The translations under genes were made by a program, and so were the position numbers. Shown here piece after piece: positions 35,093 to 44,500 of a stretch of 64,000 bases of DNA (positions are counted from its first letter, which is position 1; every line of letters begins with the position of its first letter). Source of the stretch: Mucilaginibacter gossypii (GTDB lineage: Bacteria > Bacteroidota > Bacteroidia > Sphingobacteriales > Sphingobacteriaceae); NCBI RefSeq assembly GCF_900100945.1, contig NZ_FNCG01000002.1, positions 415,940-479,939 on the forward strand, written 5' to 3'. The notes under the pieces were generated by a model, which did not search any database, was not told the origin of the DNA, and saw only the letters and a list, made by a program, of their open reading frames with translations.

Positions 35093-35830
35093 TTACTTAA
35101 ACATCTTGTTATTGAGCAGTGCGAAAAAGCTGTCGCGGTAAGTAACACCTATGGGGATCTTTTCTTTGATCTTATCAAAGATCACCATGTTGCCATCAAT
35201 AGCTTTAATGCGTTTTAAAGCGATAATGTAGGATTTATGGGTCCGCGCAAAATTTTCCTGGGGCAGGGTGTCAACCAAGGTTTTCATGCTCACCAATGAG
35301 ATATGCCGTTCATTTTCTGTAAAAACCGAACAGTAATTTTTAAGTCCTTCTATATAAATGATATCCTCAAAGTTGATACGTACAATTTTACCGTGATCGG
35401 TTTTCAGGTAAAATGAGTCGGGCTTTGGCTGCAGGTCAATTACCGGCGCTGGCTTATTAGATGAAAGCAGTATTAGCTTGTCAAGGGCTTTTTGTGAAGC
35501 CTGTAAAAACCTGTCGAAAGCGAAGGGCTTAAGCAGGTAATCGAGCACATTGTTTTCAAACCCCGCCAGCGCAAATTCACTAAAGGCTGATGTTATGATG
35601 ATCTCCGTGCTTTTCGGTAGCATTTTAATCAGGTCGATACCCGAAAGCTCAGGCATGTTTATATCAAGAAAAATGAGGTCAGTGGCTGATCCTTTTAAAT
35701 ATAATAGTGCTTCAATAGGATTGGTAAACGTTTCGGTAAGGTTAATAAAAGGCACTTTTGATATAAAATCGCTTAAAATATCAATGGCATAAGGCTCGTC
35801 CTCAACTATAATACAGTTAATTACTTTCAT
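35093..35830 (-). CDS. LytTR-type response regulator
   Basis: A 245-residue two-component regulator. The receiver domain has acidic DE near residue 11, phosphoacceptor Asp56 in LIFLDINMPEL and Lys101 in YLLKPFAFDRF. The C-terminal LytTR DNA-binding domain shows YIEGLKNYCSVF and RTHKSYIIALKRIKAI. It is read from the same message as the kinase upstream; the genes overlap by 14 bases, so they are translationally coupled. Its place between the two LanB genes suggests control of the locus, perhaps through the repeats at 36988-37025. Confidence 0.93.
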   Translation of the reverse strand: MKVINCIIVEDEPYAIDILSDFISKVPFINLTETFTNPIEALLYLKGSATDLIFLDINMPELSGIDLIKMLPKSTEIIITSAFSEFALAGFENNVLDYLLKPFAFDRFLQASQKALDKLILLSSNKPAPVIDLQPKPDSFYLKTDHGKIVRINFEDIIYIEGLKNYCSVFTENERHISLVSMKTLVDTLPQENFARTHKSYIIALKRIKAIDGNMVIFDKIKEKIPIGVTYRDSFFALLNNKMFK

Positions 35831-36920
35831 GATACTTTAAAGGCATGGTAAGTTTGCATTCATAGCTGTTGTGCGTTTCATCCACCAATAATTCATATCC
35901 GTCCCGGCCATATTCATCGGTTAATCTGTCGCGAATATAATTTAATCCTATCCCGTTCGACTGTATTTTGTTAACGCTGTTATTGTTTTTATAATTAAGC
36001 GAATAAAAATGCAGCTTCCTATCTTCAACAGTAATGCTCAACACAGCCTCCTTTGTACTTTGATTGAAAATGCCGTGCTTAAACATGTTTTCGATGAGGG
36101 TAATTAAAACCAATGATACTACCTGATACGGAATAACACCGCTTTCGATACTTATCTTCATAAAAAAAGCTTTGCTGCGATCTTCATGAATTTTTATGAA
36201 GTCTTTGATATAGGCAAGCTCACTTTCCAGGCTGCTAAACCCGTCCTCATTTTTGGTTAATGCATACCGCATAATGTTTGAAAGTGTAATGATTGACTGC
36301 CCTACTTCCGGGAGTTTCTTATAAGTTTCAGCATATAAAAAGCCGAGCGTATTAAATACAAAGTGCGGATTGATCTGTGATTTTATTACATTTAGTTCGG
36401 CTTGAAGGGCTTTCTTTTCTAATTTTTGCCGCTCCTCAAGCATTTGAGCCTTTTCCAATCTGTGCTGTGCAGCCTCGCGCTCTTTTAATATTACCTCTTT
36501 GGCAAAACCATAAGCTACGCCCATTACAGCAAAGTAAATAGAGCGCATAACAAATGTCAGAATCCTGGCGGGGGTTCCATAAACCTTAAGTGAACTATGC
36601 TGGAAAATGATGAGCGAAAATGCTTTTAAGTAAGCGGATACTACAATGATAGCTGCGGAAACAACAAGGGTTGCTGTTACTAATAACAATTTGTTGTTGG
36701 TTTTTTTATTGAGGAATTTATAAAAGTTCCAAATACCATAAAATACTCCGGCATTAACCATGAAGGCAACAATGGTGTTAAGAAACTCAACTTCCACGCC
36801 GGCAAAATAAACAACCACTTCTTCATAAAGTACATAAGTAATCCAAAAAAGTAGATGCTGAAATATTGCTTTTAGATTTTCCTTATTCACGATAAAGTCC
36901 TCTGTCATTTTTTTCGTCAC
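35817..36920 (-). CDS. LytS-like (His_kinase family) sensor kinase
   Basis: A 367-residue membrane kinase. Several N-terminal transmembrane helices (about residues 20-140) are followed by a short coiled coil. The His_kinase domain has His186 in SQINPHFVFNTL, the N-box LIENMFKHG at 275-283 and the G-box GIGLNYIRDRL at 323-333. It would phosphorylate the LytTR regulator encoded just downstream. No extracellular sensor domain is present, so it probably senses through its membrane segments. It is divergent from the Thr-rich peptide gene across 133 bases. The signal is unknown; an autoinducing product of the locus is a guess. Confidence 0.93.
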   Translation of the reverse strand: MTKKMTEDFIVNKENLKAIFQHLLFWITYVLYEEVVVYFAGVEVEFLNTIVAFMVNAGVFYGIWNFYKFLNKKTNNKLLLVTATLVVSAAIIVVSAYLKAFSLIIFQHSSLKVYGTPARILTFVMRSIYFAVMGVAYGFAKEVILKEREAAQHRLEKAQMLEERQKLEKKALQAELNVIKSQINPHFVFNTLGFLYAETYKKLPEVGQSIITLSNIMRYALTKNEDGFSSLESELAYIKDFIKIHEDRSKAFFMKISIESGVIPYQVVSLVLITLIENMFKHGIFNQSTKEAVLSITVEDRKLHFYSLNYKNNNSVNKIQSNGIGLNYIRDRLTDEYGRDGYELLVDETHNSYECKLTMPLKYHESN

Positions 36921-36987
36921 TCTTAAAAGCGGTTTTGGTCATTCGGAAAGGGGCATTGGTACTAAATTTTTTCTCGGTAAAAGCCTG

Positions 36988-37025
36988 TTAACCAAATTTA
37001 TACTATCTGGGTTAAATAATTAACC
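36988..37025. promoter_or_regulatory. TTAACC/GGTTAA repeats in the kinase-peptide intergenic region
   Basis: TTAACC at 36988-36993, GGTTAA at 37010-37015 and TTAACC at 37020-37025; the last two form a palindrome with a 4-base spacer. They lie upstream of both the kinase and the peptide gene and could be a binding site for the adjacent LytTR regulator. That regulator class often binds paired short repeats. Confidence 0.4.
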
Positions 37026-37053
37026 ATTTACAGCCATTTAAAAGTTTAAAATT

Positions 37054-37221
37054 ATGAAAAATCACGACAAAGCAACCTTGCCAAAAATCCAAATTAAACA
37101 GGTACAGATACTCAATAGGGTTTTAAATAATAACGTAGCAAAATATGCCAATCAAGCCTGTTTCATGCAAACAACTACCGAAACAGGTACTATAACGGCT
37201 ACTGCAACAGGCATTATTTAG
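37054..37221 (+). CDS. Candidate Thr-rich RiPP precursor peptide
   Basis: A 55-residue peptide, too short for ordinary ORF calls. Residues 1-39 look like a leader: basic and polar, MKNHDKATLPKIQIKQVQIL, then NRVLNNNVAKYANQACFMQ. The last 16 residues hold eight Thr at positions 40-42, 44, 46, 48, 50 and 52 in an alternating TETGTITATATG pattern. The only Cys is residue 36, upstream of the Thr block. Its stop is 84 bases before the second LanB gene, on the same strand, as for a lanthipeptide or other dehydrated-peptide precursor. With no LanC visible, Thr may end up as dehydrobutyrine without rings. The product and its activity are unknown. Confidence 0.7.
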   Translation: MKNHDKATLPKIQIKQVQILNRVLNNNVAKYANQACFMQTTTETGTITATATGII

Positions 37222-37305
37222 TTTAGTCGCCCCGGATGCTGGTATCAGGAAAAAAATGAACGGAGTGTTTTTCATCAATGAGGTTATTATCAATAGCCAG
37301 CTGTC

Positions 37306-40300
37306 ATGAAAGCGACAAAATTATCCGAGCAATATAAATTTTCATCAGGCCTGATGTTCAGGTTTCCTGCATTTGATTGCGTGGAAGCAATTGATAAAGA
37401 AACTATCAGGGCATTCACAAAAGATGAATTGTTTATGCAGGCGCTTTGGCTTACCTCTAAAGACTTGTATGAAGCGGTTTTGCATATAGATGATATTACA
37501 GATGCGAAAAAACTGGAGAAGCTTGAAATAACCTTAGCCAAATTTATTAACAGGAGCGCCACCGGCACCAATCCATCAGGGTTATTTGCAGGTTGCGCTC
37601 CTGTTACCTGGGGGAATACGACCGATTTACAGCTTGGTAATGCTTACCAGCATGTAAGGCTTAATGTTGCCGTAGCGGTTAATTTGAACGGCCAGATTTT
37701 AAATAATCGCCTCATACGGACATTGTTAAGTTACAAGGTAAATAAAACAATGTATACCTTAAACGGGACCTACCGTAAAATTGACCGTCAAACTGTAAAC
37801 CGTGGTAAATACAAAGCATCGCCGGTAAAGATATCTGACGATCTGCAGGCGGTTATCGGGTTTTGTGAAAACGCCAGGACATACAATTCGATAGGCTTAT
37901 TTATAACGCAAAAACTTGGCAAAAATCCGGAATGTGCCGCTGCTTTTTTGGATCAATTGATTAAAAACCAGGTTTTGTGGAGTGAGCTTGAACCGTGTAT
38001 TGACAGCGGGGAATACCTTGACCAGGCCATTGGCATTTTTACCCGGTTGGCATACCAAAGTGCACAGGCACAAAGCTATTTGTCAAAACTGAATACCGTT
38101 AAGCAGGTGCTAACAGGCACCGATAATGTAATTACAAAAAATAATAAGGTTGCTATGATTTTGAAAGATTTACCAGGTGATGCCTCACAGGGGACATTGC
38201 TGCAGGTTGATTATTTTAGGCAGGCAGATTCGGCTACGCTTGATAAAGCTTATGCTGATAAATTGCTCGATGCCATTGATCTGCTTAACCGGATCACACC
38301 CAGGCATCAAAGTAAAAACCTGGAAACGTTTATAAAACGCTTCCGCGACCGGTATCATGAGCGGGAGATTTTGCTAACAGAAGCGCTTGATCCTGAAAAA
38401 GGTATCGGTTATGCCATAAACTGTTATACAGAACCATCTGGCTTTGCAGCTGATAAGGAAGATCTGCAATATACCAGCGCCGTGAAGTGGCTTATCGGGC
38501 AAATTGTTAATAACCCCGGGCAGGAAATTATCCATTTGCAAAAGTCACAGTTTGAAAACGTTAAGGCTTACGATGATGAGTTGCCCCCAAGTTTTTCGGT
38601 AATGTTCCGAATTTCGGGCCATGATGAGCCCTTGCTGTACCTTGAACATTGCGGGTGGCCGGCCGGTACCTCCATGTTTGGCCGTTTGGCTAATGCCGAG
38701 CGGAATTTTGGCCAGATCCTTGATGAAATAGCCGAAACAGAAGCCCGTATTTATGAGCCGGCTATAGTTGCCGAAATTGTACACTCGCCTGATGACTGCT
38801 TAGGAAGCTTTACCTCTGCGCCGTACCGGGGCTACCAGTTTCAAACACCGGTAAGCGCTGGTGACCAGGAAGTTAATATAACAGATCTGCTCGTATCTGT
38901 TAAAGGAAATAATGTTGTGCTGCGTTCGGCCAAATTAGGTAAACGGATTATTCCCCGCTTAAATACAGCATATAATTACGGAATGACAGCTTTACCTGTG
39001 TACCGGTTCCTGGCCGATCTGCAATGCCAGGATTTAAAATACGAGCTTGGGTTTAATCTTGACATATTACCTAAACTTGGGGTAACCAAAACGCCAAGGG
39101 TAGTTTATGAAGGCGTAATATTAGCCTTAAAAACCTGGTACATAAACAATGCTGATTTACAGCAGCTGTTAAAAGAACTGGCTATTGATTACAGCGAAGC
39201 ATGGGCGAAGTTTGTTAGATACTGGGATTTGCCCGAGGCTTTCGTTTTTACAGATATTGATAGTGAATTGGTTGTACATACCAACAGCAGGCTTGAGGTT
39301 GCTGCATGGCTTTCGTCATGCAAGAAAAAGAATGAAATTATTTTAAAGGAATACATTGGCGAACGCGATAATGTCATGCTTAAAAAGAAGGATGAAAAGC
39401 TTATCGGTAACCAGTTTGTCGCTGTTTTAAAGCGGGACGAAAAAGTAGCCGGCAAGTATACCAGTATGGGGCCGCTTAGCACAAACGTGGCCAAACGCCA
39501 GTTTTTCCCGGGTGATGAATGGCTGTATGTAAAACTGTATTGCGGCATAAACACTGCCGAACATGTGATAGGCAATGAGCTGATACAGCTAAGCAAAAAG
39601 CTTTACCACGAAGACCTGATTGATCAATGGTTTTATGTACGATATGCTGATCCTGAACCTCATATTCGTTTCAGGGTCCATCTGGCTTCTGTATTTGCAT
39701 TGGGCAGGGTCATTCAAAATATTAACAATTGCTTTTCGGCCTTAATTAAATCAAAGCAGATCTGGAAGGTGCAGTTTGATACCTACGAGCGCGAACTGGA
39801 ACGCTATGGGGAGGCGTCGATTGAACTTGTTGAACAGTTGTTTTTTAACGATAGCCTTGCCATAGCCAGCCTCATATCAAGAGCGGATGTGACCGAAAAC
39901 TTTGAAGAGGTGAGGTGGCTCTGGGGGCTGTTATCAATTGACAGGCTGTTGAATGATTTTGATTTTCAGATCGAACAAAAAAACGAGCTTATGGAGCTGC
40001 TTGTAGCCTCATCATATCCGGACGTTAATTATGATAACCTGCTTTCAAAGCAACTGACTTTTAAATACAGGCATTACCGCAACAAGATTGAGGGCCTTTT
40101 TGCCGAAGGTGCCGCGGTTGCAGGCAACGACCTGCTCAGGTACCGGAGTTTAAACAACAGACCGGCAGCTTTATTGCTCGCCGAGCTTATTTCATCCGAA
40201 ACGGTACCGCAGGATTTGAACCTGCTTGTGATCAGCCTTATTCAAATGAGTATGAACCGCTTGTTTAAAACCAGGCAGCAGGCTCACGAACTGGGCGTGT

Positions 40301-40419
40301 ACGATTTTCTGCTGCTTTATTATAAATCAGTTTTGCAAAACAAAGAAACGGATTACAACAATAAATATATTGGCGGGGTTGTAAATGATTACATGACAGG
40401 CAGGCCGTATCTTCAATAA
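37306..40419 (+). CDS. Lanthipeptide dehydratase LanB-like 2 (diverged motifs)
   Basis: A 1037-residue full-length LanB relative with both domains. Elimination-half motifs FYVRYADPEPHIRFR (776-790) and TYERELERYG (826-835) are intact. Two others depart from the family. The N-terminal motif reads NRSATGTNPSGLFAG (82-96), with extra residues and N-P-S for the usual T-P-F. The C-terminal HMxxNR becomes QMSMNRLF, so His is Gln980. One or both half-reactions may therefore be altered, or the protein may act with LanB1. The gene follows the Thr-rich peptide by 84 bases and ends before a terminator at 40474. Confidence 0.88.
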   Translation: MKATKLSEQYKFSSGLMFRFPAFDCVEAIDKETIRAFTKDELFMQALWLTSKDLYEAVLHIDDITDAKKLEKLEITLAKFINRSATGTNPSGLFAGCAPVTWGNTTDLQLGNAYQHVRLNVAVAVNLNGQILNNRLIRTLLSYKVNKTMYTLNGTYRKIDRQTVNRGKYKASPVKISDDLQAVIGFCENARTYNSIGLFITQKLGKNPECAAAFLDQLIKNQVLWSELEPCIDSGEYLDQAIGIFTRLAYQSAQAQSYLSKLNTVKQVLTGTDNVITKNNKVAMILKDLPGDASQGTLLQVDYFRQADSATLDKAYADKLLDAIDLLNRITPRHQSKNLETFIKRFRDRYHEREILLTEALDPEKGIGYAINCYTEPSGFAADKEDLQYTSAVKWLIGQIVNNPGQEIIHLQKSQFENVKAYDDELPPSFSVMFRISGHDEPLLYLEHCGWPAGTSMFGRLANAERNFGQILDEIAETEARIYEPAIVAEIVHSPDDCLGSFTSAPYRGYQFQTPVSAGDQEVNITDLLVSVKGNNVVLRSAKLGKRIIPRLNTAYNYGMTALPVYRFLADLQCQDLKYELGFNLDILPKLGVTKTPRVVYEGVILALKTWYINNADLQQLLKELAIDYSEAWAKFVRYWDLPEAFVFTDIDSELVVHTNSRLEVAAWLSSCKKKNEIILKEYIGERDNVMLKKKDEKLIGNQFVAVLKRDEKVAGKYTSMGPLSTNVAKRQFFPGDEWLYVKLYCGINTAEHVIGNELIQLSKKLYHEDLIDQWFYVRYADPEPHIRFRVHLASVFALGRVIQNINNCFSALIKSKQIWKVQFDTYERELERYGEASIELVEQLFFNDSLAIASLISRADVTENFEEVRWLWGLLSIDRLLNDFDFQIEQKNELMELLVASSYPDVNYDNLLSKQLTFKYRHYRNKIEGLFAEGAAVAGNDLLRYRSLNNRPAALLLAELISSETVPQDLNLLVISLIQMSMNRLFKTRQQAHELGVYDFLLLYYKSVLQNKETDYNNKYIGGVVNDYMTGRPYLQ

Positions 40420-40473
40420 ATAATGGTTAAGTACCCTGAAATACTATTTTAACCTTCCCTACACAAATCTATT

Positions 40474-40504
40474 AAGCCTTCTGCTAACGCGGAAGGCTTT
40501 TTGT
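40474..40504 (+). terminator. Rho-independent terminator after LanB2
   Basis: An 8-base-pair stem (40474-40481 with 40492-40499), 10-base loop, followed by TTTTTG. Confidence 0.7.
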
Positions 40505-40630
40505 TTTATATAAATGTTTCGGTCATTATTTTCTTAATAAAAGTTTAACAGAAATTCCAGCGGCCTACCAATATTATAAATGTATTTTTAACCCCAAAAT
40601 TACCTGAACCCGGGAGGTAGCTTTTACATT

Positions 40631-41533
40631 ATGGAAAGAAGATCAGCATTAAAAAATATAGGCGGCCTGCTTCTGGCGCCTTCATTAGCACTTGGCAATA
40701 CAACACCAGCTGCAAAGCCATCATTACGAATAGCCCACATTACCGATGTGCACCTTAAGGATAAGTTTGATGCCCCTGCCAGGTTTACCAGGTGCCTCCA
40801 TCACCTGCAGCAGCAAACGCCAAAGGTTGACATGGTATTGAATGGCGGCGACATTGTTTTTGATATGAACAAGGAAAACATCGGCACCATCAATGATCAA
40901 TGGAAGCTGGTGCAAAACATCATGAAAAATGAATGCAGTTTGCCCGTTCATTATTGTTTGGGCAACCACGATATCTGGTGGTACGAGGACGACAAGGGAC
41001 AGGCCATCTACGGAAAAAAATACGCTTTGGATAAGTTACAGCTTGTAAAGCCCTACTACAGTATGGTTAAGAATGGCTGGAAGGTTATTGTGCTGGATAG
41101 TGTGCATTTAGATATTGATAATACCTGGTATATAGGTAAGCTGGGCGAGGAACAGCTTAACTGGCTCAACGATGAGCTGAAAGCTACGGACGCCAATATG
41201 CCGGTAATGGTTATGTCGCACATACCGATATTGACGGCTTTACTGATGATAGAGGATGATATTGTAAACAAGTGGACAATGCTTGGCGGCGATATGCATA
41301 CCGATACGGCTAAGATCATTAACCTGTTTTACCAGCACCCCAACGTAAAGTTATGTGTGAGCGGTCACCTGCACATGCGCGATAAGGTGGTTTATAACAA
41401 TGTTACTTACCTGTGTAACGGCGCCGTTTCCGGTGCCTGGTGGGAGGGGAACCGCCGGGAAACAGCCCCCGGCTATGGTTTGATAGACCTGTATGCCGAT
41501 GGTACTTTTGAAGAAAAGTATGTGAATTATTAA
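40631..41533 (+). CDS. Calcineurin-like metallophosphoesterase
   Basis: A 300-residue phosphoesterase with all usual metal-binding motifs in order: ITDVHL, NGGDIVFD, GNHDIWWY, VMSHIPI and SGHLHMRD. The start MERRSALKNIGGLLLAPSLA has a twin-Arg and hydrophobic segment, so it is probably exported by the Tat route. The substrate is unknown; periplasmic members cleave phosphodiesters or phosphates. It is separated from LanB2 by a terminator, so it is not part of that locus. Confidence 0.88.
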   Translation: MERRSALKNIGGLLLAPSLALGNTTPAAKPSLRIAHITDVHLKDKFDAPARFTRCLHHLQQQTPKVDMVLNGGDIVFDMNKENIGTINDQWKLVQNIMKNECSLPVHYCLGNHDIWWYEDDKGQAIYGKKYALDKLQLVKPYYSMVKNGWKVIVLDSVHLDIDNTWYIGKLGEEQLNWLNDELKATDANMPVMVMSHIPILTALLMIEDDIVNKWTMLGGDMHTDTAKIINLFYQHPNVKLCVSGHLHMRDKVVYNNVTYLCNGAVSGAWWEGNRRETAPGYGLIDLYADGTFEEKYVNY

Positions 41534-41544
41534 AATATAAAAAA

Positions 41545-41573
41545 GGGGCAGGCTAAATCAAATAGCCTGCCCC
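41545..41573. terminator. Bidirectional terminator between convergent genes
   Basis: Perfect stem GGGGCAGGCT/AGCCTGCCCC with a 9-base loop, between the phosphoesterase gene and the DUF2723 gene. Confidence 0.75.
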
Positions 41574-41595
41574 ATAGCATATATATGTTGGTTGT

Positions 41596-44500
41596 TTAGA
41601 GCTGGAGAATACTTTTAAACTTTTCGGCATAATCATTAAGCTGTGTAATTATTTGACCGCATAGTTCTTTTTGGTTGCCGTTTTGAGTAATGGCTGCCAT
41701 ATTATTGAGAAGTTGCATACTGATCTGCACATCGCGCGGACTTAACCGGCCTGTATCTTTTTGCAACTGATGGTAGTTATAATCAAGCTGATCGGTTAGG
41801 TAGCTGTTAACACTTTTGATCAATTTATTACCCAGCTTGGCATAGTCCAACTTATACGAGGTATCGGCCATTGTTATTTTGCCTTGTGCCGTCATAAAGT
41901 TAGGGTTGATGTCGGGCATTACCTCTTCATATTTGTGCAGGGTATTAAGTGCCAGGTTACGATGGCCTTCTTTCAGTAATGTCGCCGACAGATCAGAAAA
42001 AGCAGAAACCATTTGAGGGAAAAACATAGTTGTTGATTGCTGATCAAGGTATTTGGCTGTTTTGAAATTGCCGAACTTAAACTTATCCATCATGTTGCTG
42101 TACATCACCAGGCTGTTGATCTTTGAAAGCTGATCTCTTAACGATGAATCAGTTTTGAAAGGCAATAGGCGATAGGTAAAACCTTCCTGGTACAAATATG
42201 GCTGTAAGCCAACCATGCTTGTTTGCCCAATAGATGTAGTGAAACAAATTGGCCGTTTCCAGTCGTTATGGGCAAGTATATCTATCATGGCAAGGTTTTC
42301 TTTGGTGATATAATTGGGAGGGAATTTCCATTTCATGGTATCCGTAAGTAAGCCTTTTTGCTCGGGCGTGATCACCTTATTTTTCATTACACCATCAGCA
42401 TTAACTGCCAGCTTGAAGTTTTTGGTAGGCAAATAATTTTCGGTTGTGCCGTTGGTGTATTCAACATGCGTACGTTTATCATCCGAAGTAATAAAGTCAA
42501 ATATCTCTTTTACATCAACATAGCCCGGTATTTTGGCATCATTATACCTGATCACATCACGGGTGCCCAGTTTATATTTATCAAAGCTCATGGTGATGGG
42601 CAGTGCGTCGGCCTGGTTTATTTTGCGTTGCATTTGCCTTACCGACCAGTCGGCGCTTAACAGGCTCAGGTTTACGATGCGTACATCAGGCCGAATGTTT
42701 TCTACCTCCTGGTCATACCATAGCGAGTAGGTGTCGTTATCACCCAGGTCAAATAAAATAGCATTTTTAGGGCAGGACATGAGGTAATTGTAAGCCATGT
42801 CATGCGCCGCCATTTTGGTTGAGCGGTCGTGGTTTTTCCATTCTTTACTTGCCAGCAAAACAGGGCCAGCAATTGTACAAATAATAAAAGCGCCAATAGT
42901 GGCAAACCTCGGGCTGATCTTTTTAGGCACCATGTCAATCAGCGCTATCAATCCTAAACCAATCCAAATGGCAAAGGCATAAAACGAGCCCACGTACGAG
43001 TAATCGCGTTCACGGGGCTGTACAGACGGCTGGTTAACATATAATACTATAGCCAACCCGGTGAAAAAGAACAGCAACGTTATTACCAGCGCGTCTTTCT
43101 TTCGCTTCTTGAAATGGTAGAGCATGCCTAACAAGCCAACCATTAATGGCAGCGCATAAAGGGGCGTATAGGTAACATTATTCAATACAAACTTAGGCGT
43201 ATTGGAGGCATTGTTGAACAAGCCCGATGTCCAGTTGCCGCCGATGCCATTCATGTTGGTTTGGCCTTCCATATCATCATCATTATAGCGGCCAACAAAA
43301 TTCCACATAAAATAACGCCAGTACATCTGGTACATTTGCCAGCTGAACATCCATCTTAAATTATCCGAAAAGGTAGGCGTAGCGTTATCGCTCAATTGCA
43401 GCCAGTTGCGGTAAAACTGGGCATCCTGGGCGTAGGTGGTATTCTCCTCTGTCGACCACATGCGGGGCAGAATGCTGGTGTGGTCATAAACATAATTAGG
43501 CTTATTGTAAGCTACCTCGTATTTGCTCTTTCCTTTACGATAAAGCGGTGTACCGTCGGTAACATCTGTTATTTTGGCATCGAAGTAAGGGCCCTTAAGC
43601 AATGGTGTTTCACCATATTGGGTACGGTTAAGATATTCATACATCGTAAAGGCATCGCTGGGGTGTGAGTTGTTAAGGTTGGTGCCCGCCGATGCCCTGA
43701 TAGGGATGTAAACAAAAGAGCTGTAACCAAAATAAACAAACACAACGCAAAGCAGGCTTATATTTAAAAGATGTTTCTGCTTGCGGATGCTGTACCGGAT
43801 CCCGGCGATAAGCAAGCCGATGATCAGCAAGAAAAAGAACAATACGCCGCTGCCAAAACCAAGTCCAAGGCTGTTTACAAAAAATAGATCGAACCGGGCG
43901 GCGAGGCCTATGGTATATCCCCTGATGCCAAACTGAACAAAGGCCAGGATAAGGATGCTTATAGCGAATGCCAAAAGCCCGCTTTTAACACTGATGTTTT
44001 TATGCCTGCGGAAATAATAAACCATTACCAAAGCAGGTATGGTTAATAAATTAAGCAGGTGAATGCCGATAGAAAGGCCGATTACATAAGCTATAAAAAC
44101 CAGCCACCTGTCGGCACGTGGTTCATCGGCAACGGCATCCCACTTTAAAATAGCCCAAAATACTACTGCGGTACATAATGACGACCATGCAAAAACAATG
44201 GTTTCAACTGCCGAAAACCAAAAGGTGTCGGTAAAGGTAAATGCAAGGGCGCCGGTTAGCCCGGCACCCATTATTTGTAAGGTTTGGGTTGTATTAACAG
44301 TAGTATTTTTTGTAGCAAGGAGTTTTTTAGCAAGGGCGGTTATGCTCCAAAATAAAAACATAATGGTAGCCCCGCTGGCCAATGCCGAACCCAGGTTGGT
44401 AAAGTAGGCAACTTTTGTCCTGTCGCCCATCGAAAGCAGCGAGAAGGCCTTACCTATCATGGCAAAAAGAGGGTAGCCCGGTTGGTGCGATACCTGGAGT

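Noticed and set aside
39189..39596. Minus-strand ORF of 135 codons
   Set aside because: Antisense to LanB2; typical shadow frame rich in Ser and Phe.
40631..41533. Phosphoesterase as a member of the LanB locus
   Set aside because: Separated by a terminator and a 211-base gap; has Tat-type export signal and no link to peptide maturation.
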